DNA of 64,000 nt from an uncultured Bacteroidota bacterium (GCA_902546725.1 CACCLB010000010.1:1-64000); one strand, 5' to 3'. Positions 33,793 through 42,715 are shown, counted from the first letter of the stretch. Translations and numbers: made by a program. Notes: generated from the sequence alone by a model not told the origin.

Positions 33793-35181
33793 ATGACTGC
33801 ATATGACATCATAGTTTTAGGAAGTGGACCAGGAGGATACGTCACTGCGATTCGTGCTTCACAATTGGGTTTTAAAACCGCCATCGTTGAAAAAGAAAGC
33901 CTTGGGGGCGTCTGCCTCAATTGGGGCTGTATCCCGACAAAAGCGCTTATAAAATCAGCACAAGTTTTTGAATACTTAAAGCATGCTGAAGATTACGGTC
34001 TTACAGTAAAAGAATACGATAAGGACTTTGATGCAGTGGTCAACAGAAGTAGAAATGTCGCTGCTGGCATGAGCAAAGGCGTTCAATTTTTGATGAAAAA
34101 GAACAAGATTGATGTAATCGAAGGGCACGGTAAAATACTCGCTGGTAAAAAGGTCGCTGTAACTCAAGGAAAGAAAACCGAAGAGTATCAAGCTCAGCAT
34201 ATCATTATTGCCACTGGAGCTCGTTCCCGTGAACTCCCCAGCCTACCTCAAGATGGAAAAAAAGTTATTGGATACAGAAAAGCAATGACGCTTCCAAAGC
34301 AACCAAAAAAATTAATTGTAGTCGGCTCTGGTGCCATTGGTATCGAGTTTGCATATTTCTACAACGCCATGGGTACAGAAGTAACCGTAGTGGAGTATTT
34401 AGACCGTATTGTCCCCGTAGAAGATGAAGAAATTTCAAAACAACTGGAACGCTCTTTTAAAAAGAGTGGTATCAACATCATGACAGGGGCTGAAGTAACT
34501 TCAGTAGATACCAAAGGGAAAGGGGTAAAAGCCACAGTCAAGACTTCCAAAGGAGAAGAAGTGCTTTCCGCTGATATTGTACTTTCTGCAGTTGGTATTA
34601 AAACCAACATTGAAAACATTGGGTTGGAAGATGTTGGTATCGCTGTTGATCGAGATAAAATTTTAGTAAATGATTTTTACCAAACTAACCTCCCGGGTTA
34701 CTATGCTATTGGAGACGTAACTCAAGGACAAGCTTTAGCCCATGTCGCTTCAGCAGAGGGTATTCTCTGTGTAGAAAAAATTGCAGGTCAGCATGTTGAG
34801 CCTCTAGACTATGGAAACGTACCAGGCTGTACTTACTGTTCGCCTGAAATCGCTTCTGTGGGGCTAACCGAAGCCCAAGCAAAAGAAAAAGGCTTTGATA
34901 TCAAGGTTGGGAAATTCCCTTTTTCAGCCTCAGGTAAAGCCCAAGCAGGCGGAACCTCAGAAGGATTTGTAAAAGTTATTTTCGATGCCAAATACGGCGA
35001 ATGGTTAGGCTGCCACATGATAGGCGCCGGAGTAACCGATATGATAGCCGAAGCAGTTTTAGGTCGAAAACTAGAAACTACTGGACATGAAGTCTTAAAA
35101 GCTGTTCACCCTCACCCCACCATGAGTGAGGCGGTGATGGAAGCCGTAGCAGACGCCTATGACGAGGTTATTCACCTGTAA
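33793..35181 (+). CDS. lpdA: Dihydrolipoyl dehydrogenase
   Basis: This flavoprotein reoxidises the lipoyl group of 2-oxoacid dehydrogenases and of the glycine cleavage system. FAD binding is by VLGSGPGGYVTAIRA, and the redox-active disulfide lies in GGVCLNWGCIPTKALIKS. NAD binding is by VVGSGAIGIEFAYFY, and the catalytic His-Glu pair in AVHPHPTMSEAVMEA near the C-terminus. The length of 462 is standard. The gene is followed by a strong terminator, so it is probably transcribed alone; gcvT earlier in the window uses the same enzyme for its cycle. Confidence 0.97.
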   Translation: MTAYDIIVLGSGPGGYVTAIRASQLGFKTAIVEKESLGGVCLNWGCIPTKALIKSAQVFEYLKHAEDYGLTVKEYDKDFDAVVNRSRNVAAGMSKGVQFLMKKNKIDVIEGHGKILAGKKVAVTQGKKTEEYQAQHIIIATGARSRELPSLPQDGKKVIGYRKAMTLPKQPKKLIVVGSGAIGIEFAYFYNAMGTEVTVVEYLDRIVPVEDEEISKQLERSFKKSGINIMTGAEVTSVDTKGKGVKATVKTSKGEEVLSADIVLSAVGIKTNIENIGLEDVGIAVDRDKILVNDFYQTNLPGYYAIGDVTQGQALAHVASAEGILCVEKIAGQHVEPLDYGNVPGCTYCSPEIASVGLTEAQAKEKGFDIKVGKFPFSASGKAQAGGTSEGFVKVIFDAKYGEWLGCHMIGAGVTDMIAEAVLGRKLETTGHEVLKAVHPHPTMSEAVMEAVADAYDEVIHL

Positions 35182-35205
35182 AGGACATCTTTAAATACAC
35201 CTATT

Positions 35206-35237
35206 AAACCGTATAACTAGTTGTACGGTTTTTTTTA
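35206..35237 (+). terminator. Intrinsic terminator after lpdA
   Basis: AAACCGTA (35206-35213) pairs with TACGGTTT (35224-35231) across a 10-base loop and is followed by a T tract to 35236, 25 bases after the lpdA stop. Confidence 0.92.
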
Positions 35238-35362
35238 TATTTATAAGATACATCTAATGATTTTAAATAATGCATCATTCAATTTTAGATCAGTAATATT
35301 CTTTAAATCAATCCCAGATTGATTTTTATAAAAAGAATGCCTTTATCAAACTTAAAGAGGTA

Positions 35363-36079
35363 TTGGATGGCGATACCATTGCGTATTACAATCGAGTAAT
35401 TTCAACCAAGGTCGATGAATTGAATCAACAGTCTATCCCATTAGAAAAAAGAGACACCTACGGAAAAGCATTTTTACAGTTATTCAATCTCTGGCGAGAA
35501 GATCCCCAAATTCAAACTTTAATTTTCAGTAAGCGTTTGGCGCAATTGGTTGCAGATTTGATGGAAGTTGAAGGTGTCCGTTTATATCACGACCAAGCCT
35601 TGTTTAAAGAAGCTGGGGGTGGTATAACTCCATGGCATGCTGATCAATACTATTGGCCTTTAGCAACCTCTAAAACCATAACCGCCTGGATACCCCTTCA
35701 AGCTACACCCCTAGAAATGGGTCCTTTAGAATTTAGTGCGGGCAGTCAGCAGGTATTGACAGGAAGAGAACTCTCCATTAGTGATACTAGTGAAAACGTC
35801 ATTGAAAAAAACTTGAGGGTCAATGACTTCCCTCACATCATCGAGGCCTTCGATTTGGGTGAAGTGAGCTTTCATTCAGGTTGGATATTCCACCGAGCAG
35901 GTGCGAATACAACTCAAGAAATGCGGAAAGTAATGACCGTAATCTATATGGATAAGGACATTACACTCAAAGCCCCAGAAAATGAAGGCCAACAAAACGA
36001 TTGGGAAACTTGGTGCCCGGGTGTGCCTATGGGGAGTGTGGTAAACTCACCGATCAATCCTGTTTTGTATGAACACTAG
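35363..36079 (+). CDS. Phytanoyl-CoA dioxygenase (PhyH) family protein, start uncertain
   Basis: This is a Fe(II)/2-oxoglutarate oxygenase. The iron motif H-x-D is in TPWHADQYYWPL, and the distal histidine and 2-oxoglutarate arginine are likely in SFHSGWIFHRAGANTT. MGPLEFSAGSQQ is another family block. The 238 residues from TTG 35363 miss the usual N-terminus. Upstream, the same frame reads YSLNQSQIDFYKKNAFIKLK from 35297, which looks like the family's beginning, but it contains no ATG/GTG/TTG. ATG 35270 is in frame but cut off by TAA 35294-35296. The gene may use a rare start, be damaged by a nonsense change, or start at TTG as a shortened protein. The substrate is unknown. Confidence 0.75.
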   Translation: MDGDTIAYYNRVISTKVDELNQQSIPLEKRDTYGKAFLQLFNLWREDPQIQTLIFSKRLAQLVADLMEVEGVRLYHDQALFKEAGGGITPWHADQYYWPLATSKTITAWIPLQATPLEMGPLEFSAGSQQVLTGRELSISDTSENVIEKNLRVNDFPHIIEAFDLGEVSFHSGWIFHRAGANTTQEMRKVMTVIYMDKDITLKAPENEGQQNDWETWCPGVPMGSVVNSPINPVLYEH

Positions 36080-36104
36080 CTCTTAATATCAATACCATAT
36101 TCTT

Positions 36105-36662
36105 ATGATAACAGATTATTTAACAACTGCTAAAAGGGACTTTCAATACTACAAGACTTTGGGTGAAAAAACATTTTCTCAATTGGAAGAAAAAGATTGC
36201 TTTTGGCAATTTGATAGTGAATCGAACTCCATAGCGATTATAGTCAATCACCTTTACGGTAATATGAAATCTATATGGACTGATTTTTTAAGCTCAGATG
36301 GAGAAAAACAATGGCGAAAACGAGATTTAGAATTTAAAAATCAACTAAAAACTAAGGCGGAAGTTCTGAATCGATGGGAGCAAGGTTGGGATTGTGTTTT
36401 TAAGTCATTAGATTCGATCAATGAAGATAATTTTAATACCAAAATATATATAAGGAGCCAAGAACACTCAGTCATCCAAGCAATCAATCGACAGCTTACT
36501 CATTATGCGTATCATGTTGGACAAGTAGTGTATATTGGACGATTGATTAAACGAAGTAAATGGAAATACCTAAGCATACCTAAAGGCAAGTCAGACGACT
36601 TTAATCAAGAAAAGTTTTCGAGAGGTAAACACCAAGGTCAATTTACAGATGATTTACAGTAA
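36105..36662 (+). CDS. DUF1572 (DinB-like) family protein
   Basis: This 185-residue protein has the four-helix DinB/YfiT-like arrangement. Candidate metal-binding histidines are in IIVNHLYGNMKSIWTDF (near residue 48) and the HYAYHVGQVVYIGRL pair (near residue 135), the usual triad of the DinB superfamily. DUF1572 is my best family assignment. Some superfamily members are thiol transferases acting with mycothiol or bacillithiol, but no activity can be given here. It lies 25 bases after the dioxygenase gene. Confidence 0.82.
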   Translation: MITDYLTTAKRDFQYYKTLGEKTFSQLEEKDCFWQFDSESNSIAIIVNHLYGNMKSIWTDFLSSDGEKQWRKRDLEFKNQLKTKAEVLNRWEQGWDCVFKSLDSINEDNFNTKIYIRSQEHSVIQAINRQLTHYAYHVGQVVYIGRLIKRSKWKYLSIPKGKSDDFNQEKFSRGKHQGQFTDDLQ

Positions 36663-36716
36663 AATCAAAAATTAGTAATATAACGTATTCTTGTTTAAAA
36701 ACACAATCCCGTTCCC

Positions 36717-37433
36717 ATGTCAAATAAAAAAGAAGACTTAGACACCTATTTGGACAACCACTACATTCACCGCAGTAATTGGTTACGAGCAGCCGTACTT
36801 GGTGCCAATGACCGTATCTTGTCCACTGCCAGTATTGCTATTGGGGTTGCTGCAGCCAGTGATACCCGTGAACCCTTGATCTTGGCAACCTTAGCTGGTT
36901 TGGTAGCTGGAGCCCTTTCTATGGCCGCTGGGGAGTTCGTTTCCGTAAGCTCCCAGACGGATATAGAACAGGCAGATATCGAACGTGAAAAACAAGAATT
37001 GAAGGAAATGCCTGAACTGGAACTGGAACGTCTGGCAGCGATTTATGAAAATCGAGGATTAAAAAAAGAAACTGCTCTAACCGTTGCTAAGGAACTGACA
37101 GAACACGATGTTTTAGGTGCCCATATTCGTGATGAATTGGGGATTAACGAAATCAGCCAGGCCAACCCACTTCAGGCTGTCTTGGCGTCGGGTGCAGCCT
37201 TTACTGTCGGTGGCGCACTCCCTTTTTTAGTAACGATCTTTTTCCCTTTGGACACTGTGGAGTATTATGTCTATGGAATTACCACAATTTCGCTCATCTT
37301 ATTAGGTGCTATCTCTGCCAAAACTGGAGTTTCAAGTATAACAAAGGCTGTCATACGTATTACTTTTTGGGGTACTGCAGCGATGGGACTCACTGCTCTA
37401 GTGGGTTATTTATTCAATGTCAGTATCGGTTGA
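36717..37433 (+). CDS. VIT/CCC1-family iron or manganese transporter
   Basis: This is a membrane transporter of 238 residues related to plant VIT1 and yeast CCC1, which move Fe2+/Mn2+ out of the cytosol. The N-terminal NWLRAAVLGANDRILSTASI and SMAAGEFVSVSSQTDIEQAD blocks are characteristic. An acidic helical metal-binding region (EREKQELKEMPELELERLAA, about 85-120) lies between transmembrane segments 2 and 3, followed by three C-terminal hydrophobic segments. In this organism it would export or sequester excess metal. The gene stands alone with a possible hairpin after it. Confidence 0.92.
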   Translation: MSNKKEDLDTYLDNHYIHRSNWLRAAVLGANDRILSTASIAIGVAAASDTREPLILATLAGLVAGALSMAAGEFVSVSSQTDIEQADIEREKQELKEMPELELERLAAIYENRGLKKETALTVAKELTEHDVLGAHIRDELGINEISQANPLQAVLASGAAFTVGGALPFLVTIFFPLDTVEYYVYGITTISLILLGAISAKTGVSSITKAVIRITFWGTAAMGLTALVGYLFNVSIG

Positions 37434-37439
37434 TCCAGC

Positions 37440-37459
37440 AATGAGTCCATTGACTCATT
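37440..37459 (+). terminator. Weak hairpin after the VIT-family gene
   Basis: AATGAGTC and GACTCATT form an 8-pair stem with loop CATT just after the stop. The following sequence (TATTGTATTTT) is T-rich but not a clean T tract, so termination is only possible. Confidence 0.4.
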
Positions 37460-37486
37460 TATTGTATTTTAGAGGAAACTAAACTT

Positions 37487-37798
37487 ATGAATCTAGCAAC
37501 GCTTGAAAGTAAAGAACTCATGCCAGGTTATCACGGTAAAATGGTTCATGGAAAACAACTGACTTGGGCCTTTTGGACTGTAGAAGAAGGAGCAGAAGTG
37601 CCTGAACACCACCATCCACACGAACAAATGATGCACGTAGTAGAAGGTCAGTTTGAATTTACACTCAACGGTCAAACACAAGTATATACAGATGGGGCAA
37701 TAGTACCTATCCCCTCCAATATTCCCCATTCCGGAAAAGCATTGACTGCTTGTAAATTAATGGATGTGTTTAGTCCTGTACGTGAAGAATACCGATAA
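37487..37798 (+). CDS. Single-domain cupin protein
   Basis: This 103-residue beta-barrel protein has cupin motif 1 as VPEHHHPHEQMMHVVEGQFEF (histidines HHHPH and glutamate E) and motif 2 as PSNIPHSGKALTACK. It has three to four metal ligands and no other domain, so it may be a small isomerase, dioxygenase or sensor. It lies 3 bases before the SDR gene and is presumably cotranscribed with it, suggesting action in one small-molecule pathway, for example a keto-sugar or keto-acid. This is inference from neighbourhood only. Confidence 0.88.
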   Translation: MNLATLESKELMPGYHGKMVHGKQLTWAFWTVEEGAEVPEHHHPHEQMMHVVEGQFEFTLNGQTQVYTDGAIVPIPSNIPHSGKALTACKLMDVFSPVREEYR

Positions 37799-37801
37799 AT
37801 T

Positions 37802-38587
37802 ATGGAAATCAGTTTAAAAGGAAAAAATGCCTTAGTAGGAGGAAGTAGCAAGGGAATTGGACGTGCCATAGCTGAGCGTTTGGCCGCTTCGGGTGCCAAC
37901 CTAACCCTGATGGCTCGAAGTGAAGAAGTATTGAAAGAGATCGTCGAAAAATTAGACCGCAGTCTCGGTCAACAACATCATTATTTAGTAGTTGACTTTT
38001 CCGATTTTCCAGCTTTTGCCGCACAAATGGAAAGTTATTTTAAAGAGCATAGCGTAGATATTTTAATCAACAACACCCAAGGACCTGCTGCTGGAGGAGC
38101 CCTAGACAAAACAATAGGAGATTATCAAACAGCCTTTGATTTACTTTTTAAATGTGCAGTTCATACAACCGGTCTTGCCCTACCCCATATGCAAAAACAA
38201 CAATGGGGGCGGATTGTAAATGTAGCCTCTATCTCAGTTAAAGTGCCTTTAAATTATTTAGCTTTATCCAATAGCCTAAGGGCTGCATTAGTAAGCTGGG
38301 CCAAAAGTCTGGCTATAGATATTGCCAAAGACAATATCACGATCAACAATACGCTAACTGGATACTTTGATACAGAACGTATCGCCCAACTCAACGCTCA
38401 AAAAGCACAAAAAATGGGGATACCAGTATCAGAAGTCCGTGCTGCTATGGAAGCTGCTGTTCCCATAAATCGCATCGGAAAACCAGAAGAATACGCCAAT
38501 GCCGTTTGCTTTCTCGTATCTGAGCAAGCCAGCTATATCACTGGAACCAATATCCCCATAGATGGTGGTTTACTCAAATCCTTATAG
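37802..38587 (+). CDS. Short-chain dehydrogenase-like protein lacking the canonical YxxxK
   Basis: The Rossmann motif VGGSSKGIGRAIAERLA and LINNTQGPAAGG identify a classical SDR. GTNIPIDGGLLKSL is the usual C-terminal block. The active-site region reads NVASISVKVPLNYLALSNSLRAAL: the serine is present, but where the catalytic Tyr-x-x-x-Lys should be, the sequence is Y-L-A-L-S, so the lysine is missing. A known subgroup of FabG-like SDRs has this P-x-x-x-L-x-L-S-N pattern. The protein may use another mechanism, or bind without classical hydride transfer. At 261 residues its length is normal; cupin and DUF1801 genes flank it. Confidence 0.88.
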   Translation: MEISLKGKNALVGGSSKGIGRAIAERLAASGANLTLMARSEEVLKEIVEKLDRSLGQQHHYLVVDFSDFPAFAAQMESYFKEHSVDILINNTQGPAAGGALDKTIGDYQTAFDLLFKCAVHTTGLALPHMQKQQWGRIVNVASISVKVPLNYLALSNSLRAALVSWAKSLAIDIAKDNITINNTLTGYFDTERIAQLNAQKAQKMGIPVSEVRAAMEAAVPINRIGKPEEYANAVCFLVSEQASYITGTNIPIDGGLLKSL

Positions 38588-38605
38588 CAATCGCAAAAAC
38601 CTACA

Positions 38606-39061
38606 ATGACTCCCAAAATCACTAGCCTAGCCTCCTATATCAATCAGCTCCCTACTGAACGTAAAAAGGTGATCTCTAAATTGCGTAAAACTATTTTAGA
38701 GCACTTGCCCAATGGTTTTGAAGAAACACTAAGCTATGGAATGATTGGCTATGTAGTTCCGCATAAAATTTATCCAGAAGGCTACCATTGCAATCCCGAA
38801 CTACCCTTGCCCTTTATCAATTTGGCGTCTCAAAAAAATTATATTTCACTCTACCATATGGGATTATACGCAGATCAAAAACTCTTAAATTGGTTTATAG
38901 CTGAATATGAAATGTCAGGTGCTGGTAAACTGGATATGGGGAAGAGTTGTATCCGCTTTAAGGATACTGTTGACATACCCTATCCCTTAATTGGTAAACT
39001 TTGCAGTAAAATGTCAGCTGAAAATTGGATCAAACTTTACGAAAAGTCTAGAAAACGTTAA
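38606..39061 (+). CDS. DUF1801 (YdhG-like) family protein
   Basis: A 151-residue soluble protein of the DUF1801 fold. INQLPTERKKVISKLRKTIL at the N-terminus and GFEETLSYGMIGYVVPHKIY are the family's recognisable blocks. LPFINLASQKNYISLYHMGL and GKSCIRFKDTVDIPY follow. Families of this fold are uncharacterised, with relatives including the frataxin-like YdhG proteins; no catalytic residues are apparent. It lies 18 bases after the SDR gene in the same direction. Confidence 0.85.
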   Translation: MTPKITSLASYINQLPTERKKVISKLRKTILEHLPNGFEETLSYGMIGYVVPHKIYPEGYHCNPELPLPFINLASQKNYISLYHMGLYADQKLLNWFIAEYEMSGAGKLDMGKSCIRFKDTVDIPYPLIGKLCSKMSAENWIKLYEKSRKR

Positions 39062-39094
39062 TTAGAAAAACTATATTGTAAAAAAAATAACGGT

Positions 39095-41419
39095 ATGCTA
39101 AAAACAGTTTCTTTAAGTCTTTTGGTCCTCTTTTGCGCCTTTTCAACAGTAGTTTTCAGTCAAGACAAAAAGCCCTTGGATTCAATTATTTCCAAGTATG
39201 AAGTAGATAAAGGGCTTTTAACCACGTACCTCAAGGGTGACAAATTATACCTGGAGCTTCAAGACAGCTTATTGGGTAAAGATTTGCTTATGGTTACTCG
39301 ATATGTCCAATTGCCAGCTAATTTTAATGCCTATACCAATGCAGGATCCAAATCCAGTCAGTTAATGGTTCGCTTTTCTAAGCGAGGAGATAGAATTTTA
39401 CTGACCCAACATTCTTATGTCAATAGGGCTGAATCAGCTGATCCAATTAGTCTGAGTGTAGAGCAGAATAACTTTCCTCCCATACTAGGAGCCTTTGATA
39501 TTGAAAATGAAGAGACCGATCGTTATCTGATACAAGTGAGTGACTATTTTAACTCTGATGGTCCTGGATTCAACATTATACGAAAGAGTCTTAAAAAGGA
39601 ATACGGTCTGGGGGGTGCTGATCGCAAGCGCAGTTTTATCGATACAGTAAATAGCTTTCCTGAAAACACTGAAATTAGACATACTTTGACCTACAGTGCA
39701 TCCAGTCCACCAAGAGGTAATCGTGCAGGTACGCTTAGTTTTCAAATCAATCATTCTATTATTGCACTGCCCTCAGAACCTATGCAGGTTCGCTATGAGG
39801 ATCCTCGTGTAGGATGGTTTACCCTAAGACAATACAATTACAGCTCAGAAGCCTTAAAGTCAGATGAATTTCATTTAATTCGTCGATGGCGTTTGGTTCC
39901 TTCCGATATGGAGGCTTATAAAAATGGGGAATTGGTGGAGCCAATAAAACCTATTGTATACTACCTTGACCCAGCTACACCATTAAAGTGGAGGCCCTAT
40001 TTTAAAAAAGGTATTGAAGATTGGAATACTGCTTTTGAAAAAGCGGGGTTTAAAAATGCAATTATTGCTAAAGACCCTCCAACTAAAGAGGAAGATCCAG
40101 ACTTTAGCCCGGAAGACAGCCGCTACTCTACTGTACGTTATGTGGCTTCAACTACGCGCAATGCAACTGGTCCCAGCGTATCGGATCCGCGGACAGGTGA
40201 AATTATTGAAAGTGATATCATCTGGTACCACAACCACCTACGATCATATAGAAACCGTTATTTACTTGAAACTGGTGCTGCCAACCCCAAAGCGAGAACC
40301 CTTAATACAGCTGAGTCTGAAATAGGCGAAATGATGCGACGTGTCATTTCCCATGAAATAGGACATGCATTGGGTTTACCTCACAATATGAAAGCCAGCT
40401 CAGCTTACCCGGTCGATTCGCTTCGCTCAGGAACTTTTACTCAAAAAATGGGAATTGCTACCACCATAATGGATTATGCGCGCTATAATTATATCGCCCA
40501 ACCTGGAGATAAAAACATCCGCTTTGTACGCCAATTGGGACCGTACGACGATTATGCAATCGAATGGGGCTATCGATATTTTCCAGGGGAAACTTCGGAA
40601 ACTGAAAAAGTTTCCTTAAGGCAAATGGTAGATGATAAAAGTATGAATCCCATTTATATGTTTGGCTATAACCGTTACGATCCAAACACTCAAACAGAAA
40701 ATATTGGGGACGACCCTGTCAAAGCGAGCAACTACGGTTTAAAGAATCTAAAAGTCGTAGCCCAAAATCTTGAGTCATGGACTACAGCCGAGGGGCAGTC
40801 TTATGAAGATTTGCAGGAGCTCTACAAAGAGCTGATCAGCGTGTATCGCAGGTATGTATATCACGTCATCAAAATAGTTGGAGGGGTTAATGAAACCCTT
40901 ATGAACAAAGGACAAGATAATATCCCTTACCAAAATGTTTCTGCTGACGCACAATACAGGGCATTGGCATTTTTAGACCGCAACTTATGGGCTACACAAA
41001 ACTGGATCCTCGAAAAGGATTTACTTTCCAAAATTGAGGATTACAATGCTTTTAAAATTGCTCAAGGGCTTCAACGGGCTGCATTAAATAGAATATTGAG
41101 TAGTACACAACTCAATCGCATGCTTTCCAATCAAACGGTCTTGGTTGGAAAGGGACTTAGTCCTGATGAACTGCTTTCTTATTTATATGAGAGTTTATTT
41201 AAACGCCAAAAGTTGTTAGACGACTCCCTTATGGCCCTCCAGGCACACTTTACCTCTCACCTACTCGAGCTTTCAGAAGACGATAAATTAAATCCAAGGG
41301 TAAAGGCCACAGTACTTGCAAGTTTGGAGAAGGTCCAAAAAAGTGCAAAAAAGGGTCGCAACAACAAAAACAGTATTTATCGAAATCATTTTAAAGCCCT
41401 CTTTAAACAACTGGAATAA
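39095..41419 (+). CDS. Exported zinc-dependent metalloprotease (DUF5117/DUF5118 type)
   Basis: A signal peptide (LSLLVLFCAFSTVVFSQ) starts a 774-residue secreted protein. The N-terminal region (residues about 30-200) and the LSFQINHSIIALPSEPMQVR-type central beta domain match the DUF5118/DUF5117 layout of large Bacteroidota zincins. The metzincin motif HEIGHALGLPHN lies near residue 420, with the downstream methionine turn probably in TIMDYARYNYIAQ. The C-terminal third is helical (DUF4953-like). It probably digests extracellular or periplasmic protein. It has no type IX secretion C-terminal domain that I can see. Confidence 0.92.
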   Translation: MLKTVSLSLLVLFCAFSTVVFSQDKKPLDSIISKYEVDKGLLTTYLKGDKLYLELQDSLLGKDLLMVTRYVQLPANFNAYTNAGSKSSQLMVRFSKRGDRILLTQHSYVNRAESADPISLSVEQNNFPPILGAFDIENEETDRYLIQVSDYFNSDGPGFNIIRKSLKKEYGLGGADRKRSFIDTVNSFPENTEIRHTLTYSASSPPRGNRAGTLSFQINHSIIALPSEPMQVRYEDPRVGWFTLRQYNYSSEALKSDEFHLIRRWRLVPSDMEAYKNGELVEPIKPIVYYLDPATPLKWRPYFKKGIEDWNTAFEKAGFKNAIIAKDPPTKEEDPDFSPEDSRYSTVRYVASTTRNATGPSVSDPRTGEIIESDIIWYHNHLRSYRNRYLLETGAANPKARTLNTAESEIGEMMRRVISHEIGHALGLPHNMKASSAYPVDSLRSGTFTQKMGIATTIMDYARYNYIAQPGDKNIRFVRQLGPYDDYAIEWGYRYFPGETSETEKVSLRQMVDDKSMNPIYMFGYNRYDPNTQTENIGDDPVKASNYGLKNLKVVAQNLESWTTAEGQSYEDLQELYKELISVYRRYVYHVIKIVGGVNETLMNKGQDNIPYQNVSADAQYRALAFLDRNLWATQNWILEKDLLSKIEDYNAFKIAQGLQRAALNRILSSTQLNRMLSNQTVLVGKGLSPDELLSYLYESLFKRQKLLDDSLMALQAHFTSHLLELSEDDKLNPRVKATVLASLEKVQKSAKKGRNNKNSIYRNHFKALFKQLE

Positions 41420-41471
41420 AACCATAATTTTTTTAAAAAATAGCCCCTCACTGCAACCTTTTCTCAAAAGG

Positions 41472-41684
41472 ATGCGCCTTACCATTAGAACCTACAACTA
41501 TTGTGAAGATTCGAGCTTTATACCCCCAGAAGCGGAACTCATCAAAAAGGTAAAGGCAGGATTAAATGTTTTTAACGAACAACGGTTTAAAGGTCCCTTT
41601 GAGAGTGGTGAAATTGTTCAAGAAGTCAACTTTAACGACTTCAACTATGGAATCAGATTTCGTCATTGCATAATGTGTCTTTAG
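41472..41684 (+). CDS. Small hypothetical ORF, possibly a remnant
   Basis: The 290-base gap between the zincin and arginase genes contains one plausible frame from ATG 41472, encoding 70 residues (MRLTIRTYNYCEDSSFIPPE to FRHCIMCL). It is charged, without signal or membrane segments. I recognise no family. The composition looks protein-like (NFNDFNYGIRF), yet the abrupt end suggests a fragment of a longer, lost gene. It could equally be chance. Confidence 0.35.
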   Translation: MRLTIRTYNYCEDSSFIPPEAELIKKVKAGLNVFNEQRFKGPFESGEIVQEVNFNDFNYGIRFRHCIMCL

Positions 41685-41710
41685 GAATTCGATTTGGGAT
41701 CAATTAAAAA

Positions 41711-42646
41711 TTAAAAAACGGCCTGAATTACCTCAAACGCTGCTTCCGCCATCCGGTTACCTTTTTCATCAAGTAATGGATTGATTTCACAAACCTCTAA
41801 TGCCAAGAGCTTACCACTGGCTTGAATACCTTGTACAAGCTGAATTACTTCAAGAGGATCAAATCCTTTGGAAACAGGTGTTCCCGTACCGCGAGAAATC
41901 AAATCACAATCTAGCGCATCCACATCGAAAGTAACGTAAATTAGATCCACCTCAGCCAAACGCTCCAAGGTTTCAGCCATACAAGTTTTAAAACTGCGCT
42001 GGCGAAGCTCATGGACTGGATAGTTTCTGATTTGCAATTTTTCCATGATGGCTGCTTCTTCATTTTCATAATCACGTAGTCCGAAATACGTCAGGTGTTC
42101 AGGCTTTATTATAGGTGTTATTCCTCCCATATTCTTGAGTGTTTCCCAGTCGTCAAGTGCTTGCTGTTCGACCTTATTTCGCTTGAACTCCATATTGTCA
42201 TTTCCCAATGCCGCTGCCAAAGGCATTCCGTGGACATTACCAGAAGGTGTACTGTAAGGGGAATGTAAATCTGCATGGGCATCAATCCAAATTGCAGCTA
42301 GTGTCTTTTCAGGATGGGCTCTTTTGATCCCTGCTAATGAACCCAAAGCAGAAGAATGATCTCCTGAGAGTATCAATGGAAAAAAACCCTGCTCTAATGT
42401 TTCAGCAGTTGCTTCTGTCAATCGCAAGCACTGTTGAGCCACAAAACTTATCCGTTTGGCTGTACTGTTCTGGACTTTGTTATATACCGTTTCATTATGG
42501 GTCTTTATATCGCTGTACGGATAACGGTTAAAAAAATCACTAGCTGCATTTATAGCTGCAATTTCCAACGCATCTATACCCATATCTGAACCTCTAGTAC
42601 CGGCACCAATATCAGATCGATTTTTTAAAACTTTTACGGGTTTCAT
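41711..42646 (-). CDS. Arginase
   Basis: This is a ureohydrolase, most like arginase: arginine to ornithine and urea. The di-manganese ligands are in LSGDHSSALGSL, WIDAHADLHSPYSTPSG and TFDVDALDCDLISRGTGTPV (D-x-D-x-x-D). The TGTP and VHGMPLAA segments are typical of arginases and not of agmatinase. ATG 42646 gives MKPVKVLKNRSDIGAGTRGS, the expected family beginning at 311 residues; an upstream ATG at 42703 would add 19 residues and overlap the likely promoter at 42676-42683. A shared regulatory region separates it from the divergent TerB gene. Confidence 0.9.
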   Translation of the reverse strand: MKPVKVLKNRSDIGAGTRGSDMGIDALEIAAINAASDFFNRYPYSDIKTHNETVYNKVQNSTAKRISFVAQQCLRLTEATAETLEQGFFPLILSGDHSSALGSLAGIKRAHPEKTLAAIWIDAHADLHSPYSTPSGNVHGMPLAAALGNDNMEFKRNKVEQQALDDWETLKNMGGITPIIKPEHLTYFGLRDYENEEAAIMEKLQIRNYPVHELRQRSFKTCMAETLERLAEVDLIYVTFDVDALDCDLISRGTGTPVSKGFDPLEVIQLVQGIQASGKLLALEVCEINPLLDEKGNRMAEAAFEVIQAVF

Positions 42647-42675
42647 TGAAGATGAATTTTTGTTAAAATTACAAT

Positions 42676-42683
42676 CAAAAATA
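42676..42683 (-). promoter_or_regulatory. Candidate -7 element for arginase
   Basis: Minus-strand TATTTTTG fits TAnnTTTG and lies 30 bases before ATG 42646. It supports that start over ATG 42703. No -33 TTTG is seen at the right distance. Confidence 0.4.
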
Positions 42684-42707
42684 AAACTCTTTGACGTTTC
42701 CATTTTT

Positions 42708-42715
42708 TATATTTG
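42708..42715 (+). promoter_or_regulatory. Candidate -7 element for the TerB gene
   Basis: TATATTTG fits TAnnTTTG and lies 17 bases before ATG 42732. A TTTG at 42690-42693 is only 14 bases upstream, short for a -33 element. Confidence 0.45.

Noticed and set aside
41316-41471. N-terminal extension of the 41472 frame
   Set aside because: It overlaps the end of the zincin gene in another frame and contains low-complexity Lys codons of that gene.
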